Positions 1 to 8,558 of a stretch of DNA of 64,000 nucleotides are shown here, in pieces. The stretch spans positions 62,001-126,000 of the forward strand of contig DHVT01000017.1 of the NCBI GenBank assembly GCA_002412775.1, in the 5' to 3' direction. The first letter of the stretch is position 1. Every line of letters starts with the position of its first letter. Under the pieces are notes generated by a model. The model was not told the DNA's origin. It ran no database searches and saw only the letters and a program-made list of their open reading frames with translations. Both the position numbers and the translations under genes were made by a program. The DNA comes from Firmicutes bacterium UBA5201 (GTDB lineage Bacteria > Bacillota > Clostridia > Peptostreptococcales > Acidaminobacteraceae).

Positions 1-241
1 TAAGTCTTTTCATCAACTTCGCACTTGCTCTAGCATGCTTTTTACCATGGATTTTCAGATGCGTCCTCCCCAAATCATGCCCCATTGCAATAGCGAACAC
101 GAGTTTCTCATCCAACCCCCTATTTTTGCAAAGGTGCATGGCATGAAGTACGACGTTTTCCAAATGAGCTGTTTCAAACTCAGGTTGTTCACTATACGAG
201 GCACTCGCTTCCGCAAAGCCTTTCAAATAATTTAAAAACAT
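1..241 (-). CDS. HD-domain protein, N-terminal part (runs off left edge)
   Basis: The first 80 or so residues of a protein that continues past the left edge. The visible part starts MFLNYLKGF and contains an HD-superfamily pattern: His in LENVVLHAMHL, then a GHDLGR motif, then further His residues in KIHGKKHAR. HD proteins are metal-dependent phosphohydrolases or binding modules; no substrate can be named. An AAGGTG ribosome site lies about 8 bases before the ATG. The start is only 10 bases after the ppk stop on the same strand, so it is very probably the last or a late gene of the ppx-ppk operon. A phosphohydrolase role linked to polyphosphate or nucleotide stress signalling would fit that position, but this is inference. 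Confidence 0.7.
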   Translation of the reverse strand, partial: MFLNYLKGFAEASASYSEQPEFETAHLENVVLHAMHLCKNRGLDEKLVFAIAMGHDLGRTHLKIHGKKHARASAKLMKRL

Positions 242-251
242 GATTTACACC

Positions 252-2306
252 TTACATCCTCTCCGCCAGTTTTGAAATAAATGTCGAGTTGCTGTCATAA
301 TCCAATTGTTTCAATATTTCCTGGGCATGAATTGTTTTGCCTTTGGATTTGCGTTTGACGTATTGCCCTTCAGAGGTCAACTCCCACGCCTTCAAATTGT
401 CACTGAGATAAAGTTCCAATGTTTTCATGATTCTCTCCGTTATGATTTTCTCTTCAATGGGAAACATGAGTTCAATCCTTCTATCCAGATTTCTGGTCAT
501 CCAGTCCGCACTGGACAAAAATACTTTCTGATCACCGTTGTTGTGGAAGCAATAAATTCTACTGTGTTCGAGGAACTCGCCTACGATGCTTATGATTTCG
601 ATATTCTCACTCATCTTCTCAACTCCGGGTACCAATGTGCAAATACCTCTGACCACGAGCTTTATTTTCACACCCGCTTGTGATGCATCATACAGTTTTT
701 CTATCATCTCAATATCCACCAGTGAATTCATTTTCGCCATGATTTTGGCTTTCTTGCCTTCTTTGGCGTACTTGATCTCCTGATCGATGAGTTGATAAAA
801 CTTCTGTCTCAAATTGAAAGGAGCGACACTAAGAACATGTGTGTTCACGGAGGTTGCGAAACCCGACACCATGTTGAAAAAAACCGACGCGTCCGACCCG
901 AAATTCTCCCTCGCAGTGAATATGCCCATATCCGTGTATAACTTTGATGTCTGATCGTTGTAATTTCCTGTGCCAAGATGGAGATATCTTCGAATCTTAT
1001 TTTTTTCTCTTCTTACCACCAAAGTGATTTTGGAGTGTGTCTTGAGGCCATATATGCCATAAATGACATGTACTCCGCGTTGTTCAAGTTTTTTTGCCCA
1101 GTTGATATTGTTCTCCTCATCAAATCTGGCCATCAATTCCACCAATACGGTGACCTGTTTTCCACGGTCGGCGGCTTCAGAAAGTGCCTTTACGATTTGT
1201 GAATCTCCACTGACCCGATAGAGCGTCTGTTTGATGGCGAGCACATGGGGATCTTTACTGGCCTGTTTGATGAAATCCACCACACAATCGAATGATTCAT
1301 ACGGATGATGTACAAACAAATCTTCATTTTTGATGAATTTAAAAATGTTCTTTTTATCCATGAAGGCCAATTTGTTGGGCTTGTATGGTTTTTTGACCAA
1401 ATCACTTTTGGATTTTGGGGCCTTTAATTTGAAAAATTCAGTTGCGTCCATGATTTCCTTGATATCATAGACCTGTTGTACATCTAACATCAGAGCATCC
1501 TGCAGCACCTTATGAAGCCAGGGATCAGCGCCCTCAATAATTTCGAGGCGAACCGTCTCTCCCCATTTTCTCAGTCTTACCGCCTCTTCTATGACCATCA
1601 GCAGGTCCTCTGCCTCATCTTCAATAATATTGAGGTCGCCATTTCGGGTGACTCTGAAAAGTGAGGTGGATAGGACTTGATGTCCTAAAAATAATCTGTC
1701 GATGAATGTCTCAATGATATCCTCAAGCAGTACATATACTATATTGTCATCGTCCTTTGAAAAAACGATGAACCGGTCCAACACACTTGGAGCTTGGACA
1801 ATCGCCAGTTTTGTGTCAAAACCGATCAATAGTTTGACCGCGATGTAAAGTCCTTTGTTGTTGACAAGTGGAAATCTTCTCGTGAAATCCACAGCCATCG
1901 GCGTCAGAACCGGAAAAATATCCATGTTGAACATCATCTCCAGCCTCTGCAGGTCGTCTTCACTGTAGTTTTCTTTTCTCAAGAAATGTATGCCCTCATT
2001 GTCCATCGCTTTTATGAGTTTGGTTTGAATCTTGCTTTGTAGTTCCACAAGATCCCTCACCCTATTGTTGATTGCAATGAGTTTTTCCCTGGCGGTGTAT
2101 CCCGAAGGATCCACAGCTTCATAACCGAGTGATATCTGATTTTTGATCGCCGCTACACGGACCATGAAAAATTCATCGAGGTTGGAGGAAAAAATTGCGC
2201 TGAACTTCACTCTTTCCAGAAGCGGTAACGATTCGTCCCTCGACTCCAGCAAAACGCGTTCATTAAATTCAAGCCAACTCAGCTCCCTGTTGAATAATCT
2301 CATCAT
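252..2306 (-). CDS. ppk: Polyphosphate kinase (Ppk1)
   Basis: Makes inorganic polyphosphate from ATP reversibly; a cytoplasmic or membrane-associated enzyme of about 690 residues, and this one has 684. It opens with the typical FNRELSWLEFNERVL (N domain). The middle has the family blocks HHPYESFDCVVDFI, KQTLYRVSGDSQIV and VELMARFDEENNINWA. The catalytic histidine is expected in the segment GLKTHSKITLVVRRE, followed by HLGTGNYND. The C-terminal domain has RGICTLVPG and FLEHSRIYCF. Its ATG overlaps the ppx stop (ATGA), so the two are translationally coupled; the second Met one codon later is an equally good start. Pairing of ppx and ppk is a common arrangement for balanced polyphosphate synthesis and breakdown. 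Confidence 0.97.
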   Translation of the reverse strand: MMRLFNRELSWLEFNERVLLESRDESLPLLERVKFSAIFSSNLDEFFMVRVAAIKNQISLGYEAVDPSGYTAREKLIAINNRVRDLVELQSKIQTKLIKAMDNEGIHFLRKENYSEDDLQRLEMMFNMDIFPVLTPMAVDFTRRFPLVNNKGLYIAVKLLIGFDTKLAIVQAPSVLDRFIVFSKDDDNIVYVLLEDIIETFIDRLFLGHQVLSTSLFRVTRNGDLNIIEDEAEDLLMVIEEAVRLRKWGETVRLEIIEGADPWLHKVLQDALMLDVQQVYDIKEIMDATEFFKLKAPKSKSDLVKKPYKPNKLAFMDKKNIFKFIKNEDLFVHHPYESFDCVVDFIKQASKDPHVLAIKQTLYRVSGDSQIVKALSEAADRGKQVTVLVELMARFDEENNINWAKKLEQRGVHVIYGIYGLKTHSKITLVVRREKNKIRRYLHLGTGNYNDQTSKLYTDMGIFTARENFGSDASVFFNMVSGFATSVNTHVLSVAPFNLRQKFYQLIDQEIKYAKEGKKAKIMAKMNSLVDIEMIEKLYDASQAGVKIKLVVRGICTLVPGVEKMSENIEIISIVGEFLEHSRIYCFHNNGDQKVFLSSADWMTRNLDRRIELMFPIEEKIITERIMKTLELYLSDNLKAWELTSEGQYVKRKSKGKTIHAQEILKQLDYDSNSTFISKLAERM

Positions 2307-3811
2307 ATCTCCCTCAATTCCGGTCTGACTCCGAACGTGTTTTCAAAATTTGTGATTGTGAATTCAAAACTCCATTCCTCCAAAATACACTGTTCATCCT
2401 TTGTGATTTCGATGATGAACTCTCCATCGTCGACATAGGCTTTAACCACATGAATCCTCTGCTTTTTACCTTTGTCCAGTGCATCTGCCATGGATAGGAT
2501 AGAAGCGAGTTTGTAAACCCTGATTTGGTCCTCATCCCTTATACCATCCAATTCAGAGCCATAGGTTTTGTATTCCGAGCTCGTGATGAGTCTGCTGGTA
2601 TGGGCAATCATCATGATTTCATTATGGGTCACTCCCAAGATGTTCAAATTGCTTATCTTGTCATAAGTTGTGACCAAATAATCCTTCATTCTTGTATATT
2701 TTCCAATCTCGTGGAGATTTGCGGCCAATCTCAACAGCAAATAATCCCGAGGATCGAATTCATAATCTTTTTTCAGAGCGCTATAAAAAGCAAGCGCCAT
2801 CTTTTCCACCTGTTTGACATGGCTCTCACTGCTTCTGTAGCGTTTGCAAATTTCCTTGGTCAAAGTATAGACATCATTGTTGAAACTCCTGTATCGCATC
2901 AAATTCCTGTTTTTTTCCACCAATTCAGCAATCATACCATCCCTAAGTGAAATTTCTGGAATCCAGATGAACTCTGTATCCACCAAATCAGAAAATACAT
3001 CATACACAATGATGGTCGCCAAATATTCATACCAATTGGCACCCGATGCCTCAATCAATGCTCTTACCTCATAATCACAATCCAGAGATCTGACGCACAT
3101 CGCTTTGAAATCCTTCATGGGAATAACCACATCATTGTTGAACAGGACTTCTCTGATGAGTTTCGCATCGCCACCTATGGCAACCAAGTGCTTCAATTTC
3201 CTGGATGTTATGGATGGCCATATATGAGAGGTCCTTGTTTCAATCAGTTCCTTAAGCACATTTGGATACAGTACGGTTCTTTTTTCGAGGTCCATCAAAG
3301 TGTACTTGAGTGCCTTGATTCCAAGTTTTATCTCTTCATTCTTGATCAATTTGTTCTGAGCATAGATGCTGATATCACAACTTCCAGAATTGACTTCCAC
3401 AAGAAGGGAACCACTTCTGATTTCCCTGTAGTTGTCCATTTGGTCGCGTATTGATTTATAAGTGAGAAACTTTTCAATTGTGTCTTCGGCGACTTCTACT
3501 GTAAGTCCTGTCTTCATATGGATCAGTTCGACCACATTTTTGGTGTTGCTGGCTTCTCTGAGCGCACTTGTGGCTATGATCTCAAATGTCTTCACATCAT
3601 ACTCCGACAGCACTTGTCTGAAATATTTCAAAGTTTCCACTATTTCATTGACTGTCCCCAGCGATATCATCCCTGACAAATAGACTTCTTCTCCGACCAG
3701 TATGGGAACACTTAAGTCTTCCAGCGTCATAAAACTTTGGCCTACAGTCTGAACAACTTTCAGCTTTATGGCGTTGGACCCCAAATCGATTGCTGCAAAT
3801 GTCTGTTCCAT
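2303..3811 (-). CDS. ppx: Exopolyphosphatase / guanosine pentaphosphatase family protein
   Basis: Ppx/GppA phosphatase with an actin-like ASKHA fold, 502 residues, matching the long bacterial Ppx type. The N-terminal block FAAIDLGSNAIKLKV is the phosphate-1 loop, and SGSCDISIYAQNKL is the second phosphate loop; here a Cys-Asp replaces the more usual Gly-Ser type residues. The middle has the third block HLVAIGGDAKLI. The C-terminal third, from about residue 310, is the HD-like helical domain with LAANLHEIGKYTR and THNEIMMIAHTSRL. It removes terminal phosphates from polyphosphate and possibly pppGpp. It lies directly downstream of the small zinc-ribbon gene and upstream of ppk, with a 4-base overlap into ppk. 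The phosphate loops are rather divergent, so strict substrate assignment is uncertain. Confidence 0.92.
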   Translation of the reverse strand: MEQTFAAIDLGSNAIKLKVVQTVGQSFMTLEDLSVPILVGEEVYLSGMISLGTVNEIVETLKYFRQVLSEYDVKTFEIIATSALREASNTKNVVELIHMKTGLTVEVAEDTIEKFLTYKSIRDQMDNYREIRSGSLLVEVNSGSCDISIYAQNKLIKNEEIKLGIKALKYTLMDLEKRTVLYPNVLKELIETRTSHIWPSITSRKLKHLVAIGGDAKLIREVLFNNDVVIPMKDFKAMCVRSLDCDYEVRALIEASGANWYEYLATIIVYDVFSDLVDTEFIWIPEISLRDGMIAELVEKNRNLMRYRSFNNDVYTLTKEICKRYRSSESHVKQVEKMALAFYSALKKDYEFDPRDYLLLRLAANLHEIGKYTRMKDYLVTTYDKISNLNILGVTHNEIMMIAHTSRLITSSEYKTYGSELDGIRDEDQIRVYKLASILSMADALDKGKKQRIHVVKAYVDDGEFIIEITKDEQCILEEWSFEFTITNFENTFGVRPELREI

Positions 3812-3815
3812 AGTA

Positions 3816-3989
3816 TCATTCCTTGTCTTTTTCTTTTATTTTTTGCGGTTTACAGAGCATATCCTCATCTGCTGCGGCACGGCCGCATTTTTTGCAGACA
3901 TAATGTGGCTTTCTCACATATTTGACATAGGTCTTGAAATCATCTTCCAAGATATCATCTTTAACAAGTTTACATAATTTTTTTGACAT
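3816..3989 (-). CDS. Small cysteine-rich protein, 57 aa, first gene before ppx
   Basis: A short reading frame with a very strong ribosome site (CGGAGG, 6 bases before ATG) that ends only 4 bases before the ppx start. It starts MSKKLCKLVKDDILEDDF and has a C-terminal CKKCGRAAADEDMLC motif (Cys32-x2-Cys35-x10-Cys46), which looks like a small metal-binding zinc-ribbon half. Charged lysine-rich ends suggest a soluble protein, possibly nucleic-acid or partner binding. I do not recognise a named family. Its tight coupling to ppx and ppk argues that it is a genuine gene with a role tied to polyphosphate or to co-translation of ppx. The length makes it easy for gene callers to miss. Confidence 0.75.
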   Translation of the reverse strand: MSKKLCKLVKDDILEDDFKTYVKYVRKPHYVCKKCGRAAADEDMLCKPQKIKEKDKE

Positions 3990-4004
3990 TTTATCCTCCG
4001 AATT

Positions 4005-4946
4005 TCATTTATAGTTTGAGATCAACTGATAGGCGCCATAGACTCCTGCGTCATCACCAAGTTCTGAAAGGCTGAATTCAACCGTTTTCATCAAACCAGG
4101 CATCGCATGAAGTGCTGACTCCTCGATGATTTTTGATTTTAGTGTCTTGCCCATGGATTCCATCATACCACCCCCTAGGATGATCATTTGAGGGTTGAAA
4201 AGATTGATCAGACTACCGAGAGCTATACCCAAATATCTGACCGCACGATCTATTGCCTCTACTGTGATTTCATCACCCTCAGAATATGCCTTTTCAATAG
4301 CGGAGCTTTTTATGACATCACTACTCTCCAAAATTTCACTCAGAACCGACTTGCGACCTTTCTTTATTTGAGAACGAATGAATTCTTGTATCGCCCACTT
4401 CGAAGCGTATGCTTCAAGACATCCTTGCGAACCACACCCACAAAATACCCCGTCCGAGTTCACTACCATATGTCCGAATTCAGCTGCGGCACCTTGACCT
4501 TGGTAAAGTTTTCCATCAATGATGATGGCTCCTCCTACACCTGTGCCTACAAAAAGTCCCAAGACGTGTTTCAAATCATCCCTGTTCAAATATTTGAACT
4601 CACCGAACATCGCCACATTGACATCATTTCCGATGACCACTGGCACATTGTATTTTTTGCTCAACATCTTTTTAAGGTTGAAATCCCTAAGTGGAATATT
4701 GGGTGAAAAAGTGATAATGCCCTCATCGGTGACAAGACCTGGAATACCGGCACCAATGCCTAAAAGTTCCAAGGATTTATCTTCCAAAAGCTCATCGACG
4801 ACTTTGGCGATTTGTTCCATGACCACATCCAAACCCTCTGACGCTTTTGTTTTTTTCTTGCTTTTTATAATCGGGTTACCCTTTTCGTCATAAAGGACAC
4901 CCAGTATTTTAGTCCCTCCGATATCCAAGCCTATATAATTTTTCAT
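4005..4946 (-). CDS. glcK: ROK-family glucokinase
   Basis: ATP-dependent sugar kinase, most likely phosphorylating glucose to glucose 6-phosphate in the cytoplasm. It starts MKNYIGLDIGGTKILGVLYD, the N-terminal phosphate loop of ROK proteins. Further blocks are VIGNDVNVAMFGE, LFVGTGVGGAIIIDG and the ROK signature with zinc ligands, His in EFGHMVV plus CGCGSQGCLEAY. The C-terminal region has INLFNPQMIILGGGM. The length of 313 residues is usual. I chose the inner Met because GGAGG lies 7 bases upstream; an in-frame ATG 15 bases earlier sits on top of that site. It stands alone, upstream of the ppx group and separated by 15 bases from the small zinc-ribbon gene, so read-through into that operon is possible. 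N-acetylmannosamine kinase activity cannot be excluded from sequence alone. Confidence 0.88.
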   Translation of the reverse strand: MKNYIGLDIGGTKILGVLYDEKGNPIIKSKKKTKASEGLDVVMEQIAKVVDELLEDKSLELLGIGAGIPGLVTDEGIITFSPNIPLRDFNLKKMLSKKYNVPVVIGNDVNVAMFGEFKYLNRDDLKHVLGLFVGTGVGGAIIIDGKLYQGQGAAAEFGHMVVNSDGVFCGCGSQGCLEAYASKWAIQEFIRSQIKKGRKSVLSEILESSDVIKSSAIEKAYSEGDEITVEAIDRAVRYLGIALGSLINLFNPQMIILGGGMMESMGKTLKSKIIEESALHAMPGLMKTVEFSLSELGDDAGVYGAYQLISNYK

Positions 4947-4980
4947 CGCATACCTCCACATAATCGATTTATACCAAATT

Positions 4981-5014
4981 TTAAAGCCATCAATCTAAGA
5001 CTGATGGCTTTTTC
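4981..5014 (-). terminator. Intrinsic terminator after the hemerythrin gene
   Basis: A 10-bp perfect stem (AAAGCCATCA / TGATGGCTTT) with a 9-base loop. On the minus strand it follows the hemerythrin stop by about 20 bases and is followed by TTTAAAATTT. The plus-strand side also carries a T run, so it may work both ways. The glucokinase transcript must start to its left. Confidence 0.8.
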
Positions 5015-5031
5015 ATTAATTTCTATGCAAT

Positions 5032-5448
5032 TTATATGATTCCCTTTTCTAAAAACAGATTTTTATACAAGAAATCAGATCCGCTGATATGTTTGAACAC
5101 CCATGTGATTAAAAATTTCAGGATTTTTTTACCATAGACAACTTGATCTTCATCTACAGCTCTTAAGTCAAGACCTCTTATTTCTTCAATCAATTTGTTG
5201 TGTTCTGCGATATGGGCGTCCTTGTACTGATAATCAAATTTATTGAAAAGCTCTTCCTCAAACTGGAAATGGTACACCGTATAATCGGTGACCGCCTCGA
5301 TGATCGTCACCATCTCATCGTAAATGTCGTCCCCTTCAATTGCATTTGTCAAAAGATCTGAAAGCCTTCCGGTGATTTTGATCAATTCCTTGTGTTGGTC
5401 ATCAATTGTTTTTATCCCAAGTTCATATTGTTTGTCCCACTGAATCAT
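5032..5448 (-). CDS. Bacteriohemerythrin
   Basis: Small non-heme diiron oxygen-binding protein of 138 residues, the usual size for single-domain bacteriohemerythrins. It begins MIQWDKQYELGIKTIDDQHKE, the family start with the first His ligand. Next come YHFQFEEELF (His and Glu ligands), HIAEHNKL (two His) and WVFKHISGSDF (His and Asp), so the full set of diiron ligands is present. In anaerobes such proteins bind or deliver O2, or may sense it. The start was chosen because GAGGAG lies 8 bases upstream; a TTG six codons earlier would place the start on that site. It is a single-gene unit with its own terminator, next to a GNAT gene on the same strand. Confidence 0.93.
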   Translation of the reverse strand: MIQWDKQYELGIKTIDDQHKELIKITGRLSDLLTNAIEGDDIYDEMVTIIEAVTDYTVYHFQFEEELFNKFDYQYKDAHIAEHNKLIEEIRGLDLRAVDEDQVVYGKKILKFLITWVFKHISGSDFLYKNLFLEKGII

Positions 5449-5521
5449 TATATGTACTCCTCTCAATTTATAAGTCTATTCCAATAATAATTCGTGCCGA
5501 TCTTTAAGTCAAGCACCAGGA

Positions 5522-6403
5522 TCACAAATCGAGTTTGTAGTAGTCCATCACTGATGTTTCTTCAAATCCACAGGATTTGTATAGATTGAGTGCATTTGCA
5601 TTTTCGGATTCCACCTGAAGCATGATACTGGATGCATTCATTTCATAAAGTTGCCTGATGGATTCAGTCAGAAGTTTTCTTCCTAAGCCGAGACCTCTGA
5701 ATTCAGGCAATATTCCAAGACCAAAAATGCTGCCTTCCGCTCCTGTTATTTGGAGATGTGTTTTTCCGACGATATTTCCTTCGAATTCTGCGATAAAAAT
5801 TCTCATGCCTCTCTTCTCTTCAGTTTCAGGCATGATCCAATTGTGTTCCTCATCCGAGTCGTTAAAATAAATCGAATTTTGTCGTGCGACCTCATTCGCG
5901 TCGAAATTGGTCGCTTTTCTCAGAAGAATTCCCGTAGGCTGAATCTCACTTTCCATTGAATGGATGTGCATTTCGAACTCAGTATGATGAAAAGTCGAGC
6001 CAATCGATTTGATAAAAGCTTGTCCTGAGGTGGAGGCACGATCACTCAACAGAAGAATCCATCCCAATCCGCGCTTGCGGCACTCGTCTGTGGCAAGTCT
6101 CATAAGCGCCTTGAATATCCCTTTGTTTCTAAACTCCGGGTCGACCATACCATTCAATTCGGGTGTGGATCCACCGAAACTTCCTATACCCAAATACCCC
6201 ACAAGCCGATCCCCCGCATAATACATGAACTCATTGTTTTCCATCAGAAGTTCAGATGTTTCCTGTAGATCTGCTGTCTTGTATTCCAGCTCCAGCTTCA
6301 ATGCCACAGGATCAAATTGAACACACCGTTCTTCAAGTTTTTGGATGTCGTTCACGTCCATTTTTGACAAATAGGTTTTTAATTTGAAAAAATGATTCAC
6401 CAT
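5522..6403 (-). CDS. GNAT-family N-acetyltransferase with two GNAT modules
   Basis: A 293-residue acetyl-CoA-dependent acyltransferase. The N-terminal module (about residues 60-150) has VGYLGIGSF and ELNGMVDPEFRNKGIFKALM. The C-terminal module (about 160-290) has the clearer acetyl-CoA motif ILPEFRGLGLGRKLLTE and ends with NALNLYKSCGFEETSVMDYY, the motif-B region. The substrate is unknown; mycothiol-synthase-like and RimI-like double GNATs share this layout. The start has a modest AAGGAG site. It is divergent from the ABC transporter genes to its right, with about 110 bases of shared upstream DNA. Confidence 0.85.
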   Translation of the reverse strand: MVNHFFKLKTYLSKMDVNDIQKLEERCVQFDPVALKLELEYKTADLQETSELLMENNEFMYYAGDRLVGYLGIGSFGGSTPELNGMVDPEFRNKGIFKALMRLATDECRKRGLGWILLLSDRASTSGQAFIKSIGSTFHHTEFEMHIHSMESEIQPTGILLRKATNFDANEVARQNSIYFNDSDEEHNWIMPETEEKRGMRIFIAEFEGNIVGKTHLQITGAEGSIFGLGILPEFRGLGLGRKLLTESIRQLYEMNASSIMLQVESENANALNLYKSCGFEETSVMDYYKLDL

Positions 6404-6517
6404 TTCATTCTCCTTTTTTTTGATATTTAATAGGAATTTAAGATTTTAGTAAGCTTTGTTTCAGGAATAAATGTTAATGTGTTCTCAGTACATATGTATT
6501 ACACTTAGGAGGAACCC

Positions 6518-7297
6518 ATGATACAAATCAGCAATCTCAAAAAGACTTTCAAGCTTTCAAAAAAACAAATGATTTCGAACGGGGATAGAGTCAATTTCAA
6601 AACCGCCGTAAACAATATCAGTTTTCAGGTGAACGACAACGAGATTTTCGGTTTGCTTGGTCCAAACGGTGCCGGTAAAACCACCACGTTGAGATGCCTT
6701 GCCACTTTGATCGAACCCACAGAAGGCAGTATCAATGTCAATGGATTCGAAGGCAGTTCACAAGGTGAATCCGTGAGACGGGAACTTGCTTTTCTGACAA
6801 ACGAACTCAAACTCGATACGCATTTCACTCCAGAATATACCACTCGGTTCTTTGGACGGCTCCATGACATGCCGGAGAATCTCATTGATGAACGTATGAA
6901 AAACCTCTTTGATTATTTCGGAGTCACCCCTTTCAGACATACCAAGATTTCAGACCTCTCCACAGGGATGAAGCAAAAATTGTCTATCGTGGTGAGTCTG
7001 ATCCACGATCCAAATGTCATTATTTTCGACGAGCCCACCAACGGTCTCGATATCATAACCGCCCGGGCAGTGACCGACTATCTCCAGCTGCTCAAAGACA
7101 AAGGCAAAACAGTAATAATTTCAACACATATGATGCATGTTGCGGAAAGACTTTGCGATCGGATCGCCATAATCATGGACGGAGAAATCAAAGCGATTGG
7201 AACGATTGGTGAAATCTACACTCTAACGGGGCAGGACAATCTGGATGACGCCTTTTTCAAATTATACAACAATTCGGGAGGTGACTACAATGTTTAA
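6518..7297 (+). CDS. natA: ABC transporter ATP-binding protein, NatA type
   Basis: ATPase subunit of an ABC-2 exporter, 259 residues. Walker A is GPNGAGKTTTLR, the signature is LSTGMKQKLSIV, Walker B is VIIFDEPTNGLD and the switch His is in ISTHMMHVAERLCD. The N-terminal third has the NatA-like extended insert (KKQMISNGDRVNFKT). The best match is to the NatA/CcmA group that exports sodium or drugs with a single NatB permease. TAGGAGG lies 7 bases before the ATG. It overlaps the next gene by 8 bases, so the two proteins should be made in a fixed ratio. The substrate (Na+, drug or peptide) cannot be read from the sequence; the gene name marks the subfamily. Confidence 0.88.
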   Translation: MIQISNLKKTFKLSKKQMISNGDRVNFKTAVNNISFQVNDNEIFGLLGPNGAGKTTTLRCLATLIEPTEGSINVNGFEGSSQGESVRRELAFLTNELKLDTHFTPEYTTRFFGRLHDMPENLIDERMKNLFDYFGVTPFRHTKISDLSTGMKQKLSIVVSLIHDPNVIIFDEPTNGLDIITARAVTDYLQLLKDKGKTVIISTHMMHVAERLCDRIAIIMDGEIKAIGTIGEIYTLTGQDNLDDAFFKLYNNSGGDYNV

Positions 7298-8495
7298 GTC
7301 CTTGATGATCATCACAAAAAAGGAACTTCGGAGAGTCTTCACCGACAAAAGACTGGTCATCACGAGTTTTATTCTGCCCATGCTCAGTATCGCTCTGATT
7401 TACTCGATGATGGGTTATATGATCCAACGTTCACAAGATGACATGGAATCCCATGTTTCAAGAGTGATTGGATCAAATATTCCAATTGCGGTCCTCAATT
7501 TGATGGATGCTGATGATTCCATAGAATTCGTACCGGGAGCATTTGATAAAACCACAGCAGAAAAGTTGATTTTGGATGAAACCTATGATTATTATCTTTA
7601 TTTTGATACTGAATTTGAAGATAAATTGATGGCTTTCGAATCCGGTCAACTGCCACTTATCGAAGGCGCATATTCGCCTAAGAATGACCAATCCATAAAT
7701 GCAAACTATAAAATGGGAGCACTTCTGGAAAACTATCGCCAAACCGTTTTAGCGGAGCGTATAGGAGACGCCTCCTATTTAAGAGTCTATGATCTGGTCA
7801 CCTCCAGCATTGAAATACCACAGGAAAACCAAGGCATTGACAGAGGAATAGCCAATCTGGTGCCGATGCTCGTTTCAATCTTCATCTTCGCAGGCGCAAT
7901 GAGCATAGGAATGGACTCCATTGCCGGTGAGAAGGAACGCGGAACGATTGCGACCATGCTCCTGACACCAGTCGATCGCGGTGTAATCATTGGTGGAAAA
8001 GTCATCAGTTTGTCTGTGGTCGCATTGATCTCCATGACTTCCTCGTTCATAGGGGTGTTGATTTCGATTCCGTTTTCAGCAAATTTCCTATCTGCCAGCG
8101 GTGCATTTGAAATGTCACAAATGTCACTGGGGGGAGCCGATTTCTTGATGTTCTTCATCAGCATGATCGGACTGGTCGGAATGTACGTCACAATCATTTC
8201 AGTGTTGTCAATGATTGCCAACTCCTTGAAAGAGGCAGGTGCTTACATCACGCCAGCATACATGGTGGTCATGATAGCGGGTTTCATGAATATGTTCGGA
8301 ACAGGCTCTGTGAATCCAATGAATTACTATATTCCCATATACAACAATCTGATCAATATGCAACAAGTGCTTCTCGGTGACGGCAATATGGGTCATGTTT
8401 TGATTTCCTTTGCCACTTCTGCCGTTGTCACAATAATCCTACTCGGTATCTCCAGAAATCTGATGCATAAGGAAAAAGTGATGTTTCCATCCTAG
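7290..8495 (+). CDS. natB: ABC-2 permease, NatB type
   Basis: Membrane subunit of the same exporter, 401 residues. The N terminus FKSLMIITKKELRRVFTDKR is the usual cytoplasmic start, followed by a first membrane segment (about residues 23-43). A long extracytoplasmic domain of roughly 150 residues follows, then five more membrane segments from about residue 190. The conserved GMDSIAGEKERGTIATMLLTPV block is the coupling region typical of NatB/YhaP-like ABC-2 permeases. The ATG is chosen because GGGAGGTG sits 7 bases upstream, within the end of natA; a longer in-frame start inside natA lacks such a site. It is likely co-transcribed with natA only. Confidence 0.87.
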   Translation: MFKSLMIITKKELRRVFTDKRLVITSFILPMLSIALIYSMMGYMIQRSQDDMESHVSRVIGSNIPIAVLNLMDADDSIEFVPGAFDKTTAEKLILDETYDYYLYFDTEFEDKLMAFESGQLPLIEGAYSPKNDQSINANYKMGALLENYRQTVLAERIGDASYLRVYDLVTSSIEIPQENQGIDRGIANLVPMLVSIFIFAGAMSIGMDSIAGEKERGTIATMLLTPVDRGVIIGGKVISLSVVALISMTSSFIGVLISIPFSANFLSASGAFEMSQMSLGGADFLMFFISMIGLVGMYVTIISVLSMIANSLKEAGAYITPAYMVVMIAGFMNMFGTGSVNPMNYYIPIYNNLINMQQVLLGDGNMGHVLISFATSAVVTIILLGISRNLMHKEKVMFPS

Positions 8496-8558
8496 TAAAA
8501 AAATCCTCATCTGGCAGTTTTATTGATATTGTGCTAAATTGTTTATGAGGTGAATGAA

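Noticed and set aside
306..683. Long open frames on the opposite strand of ppk and ppx
   Set aside because: They are antisense shadows with no ribosome sites or recognisable motifs; the minus-strand genes have full domain structure.
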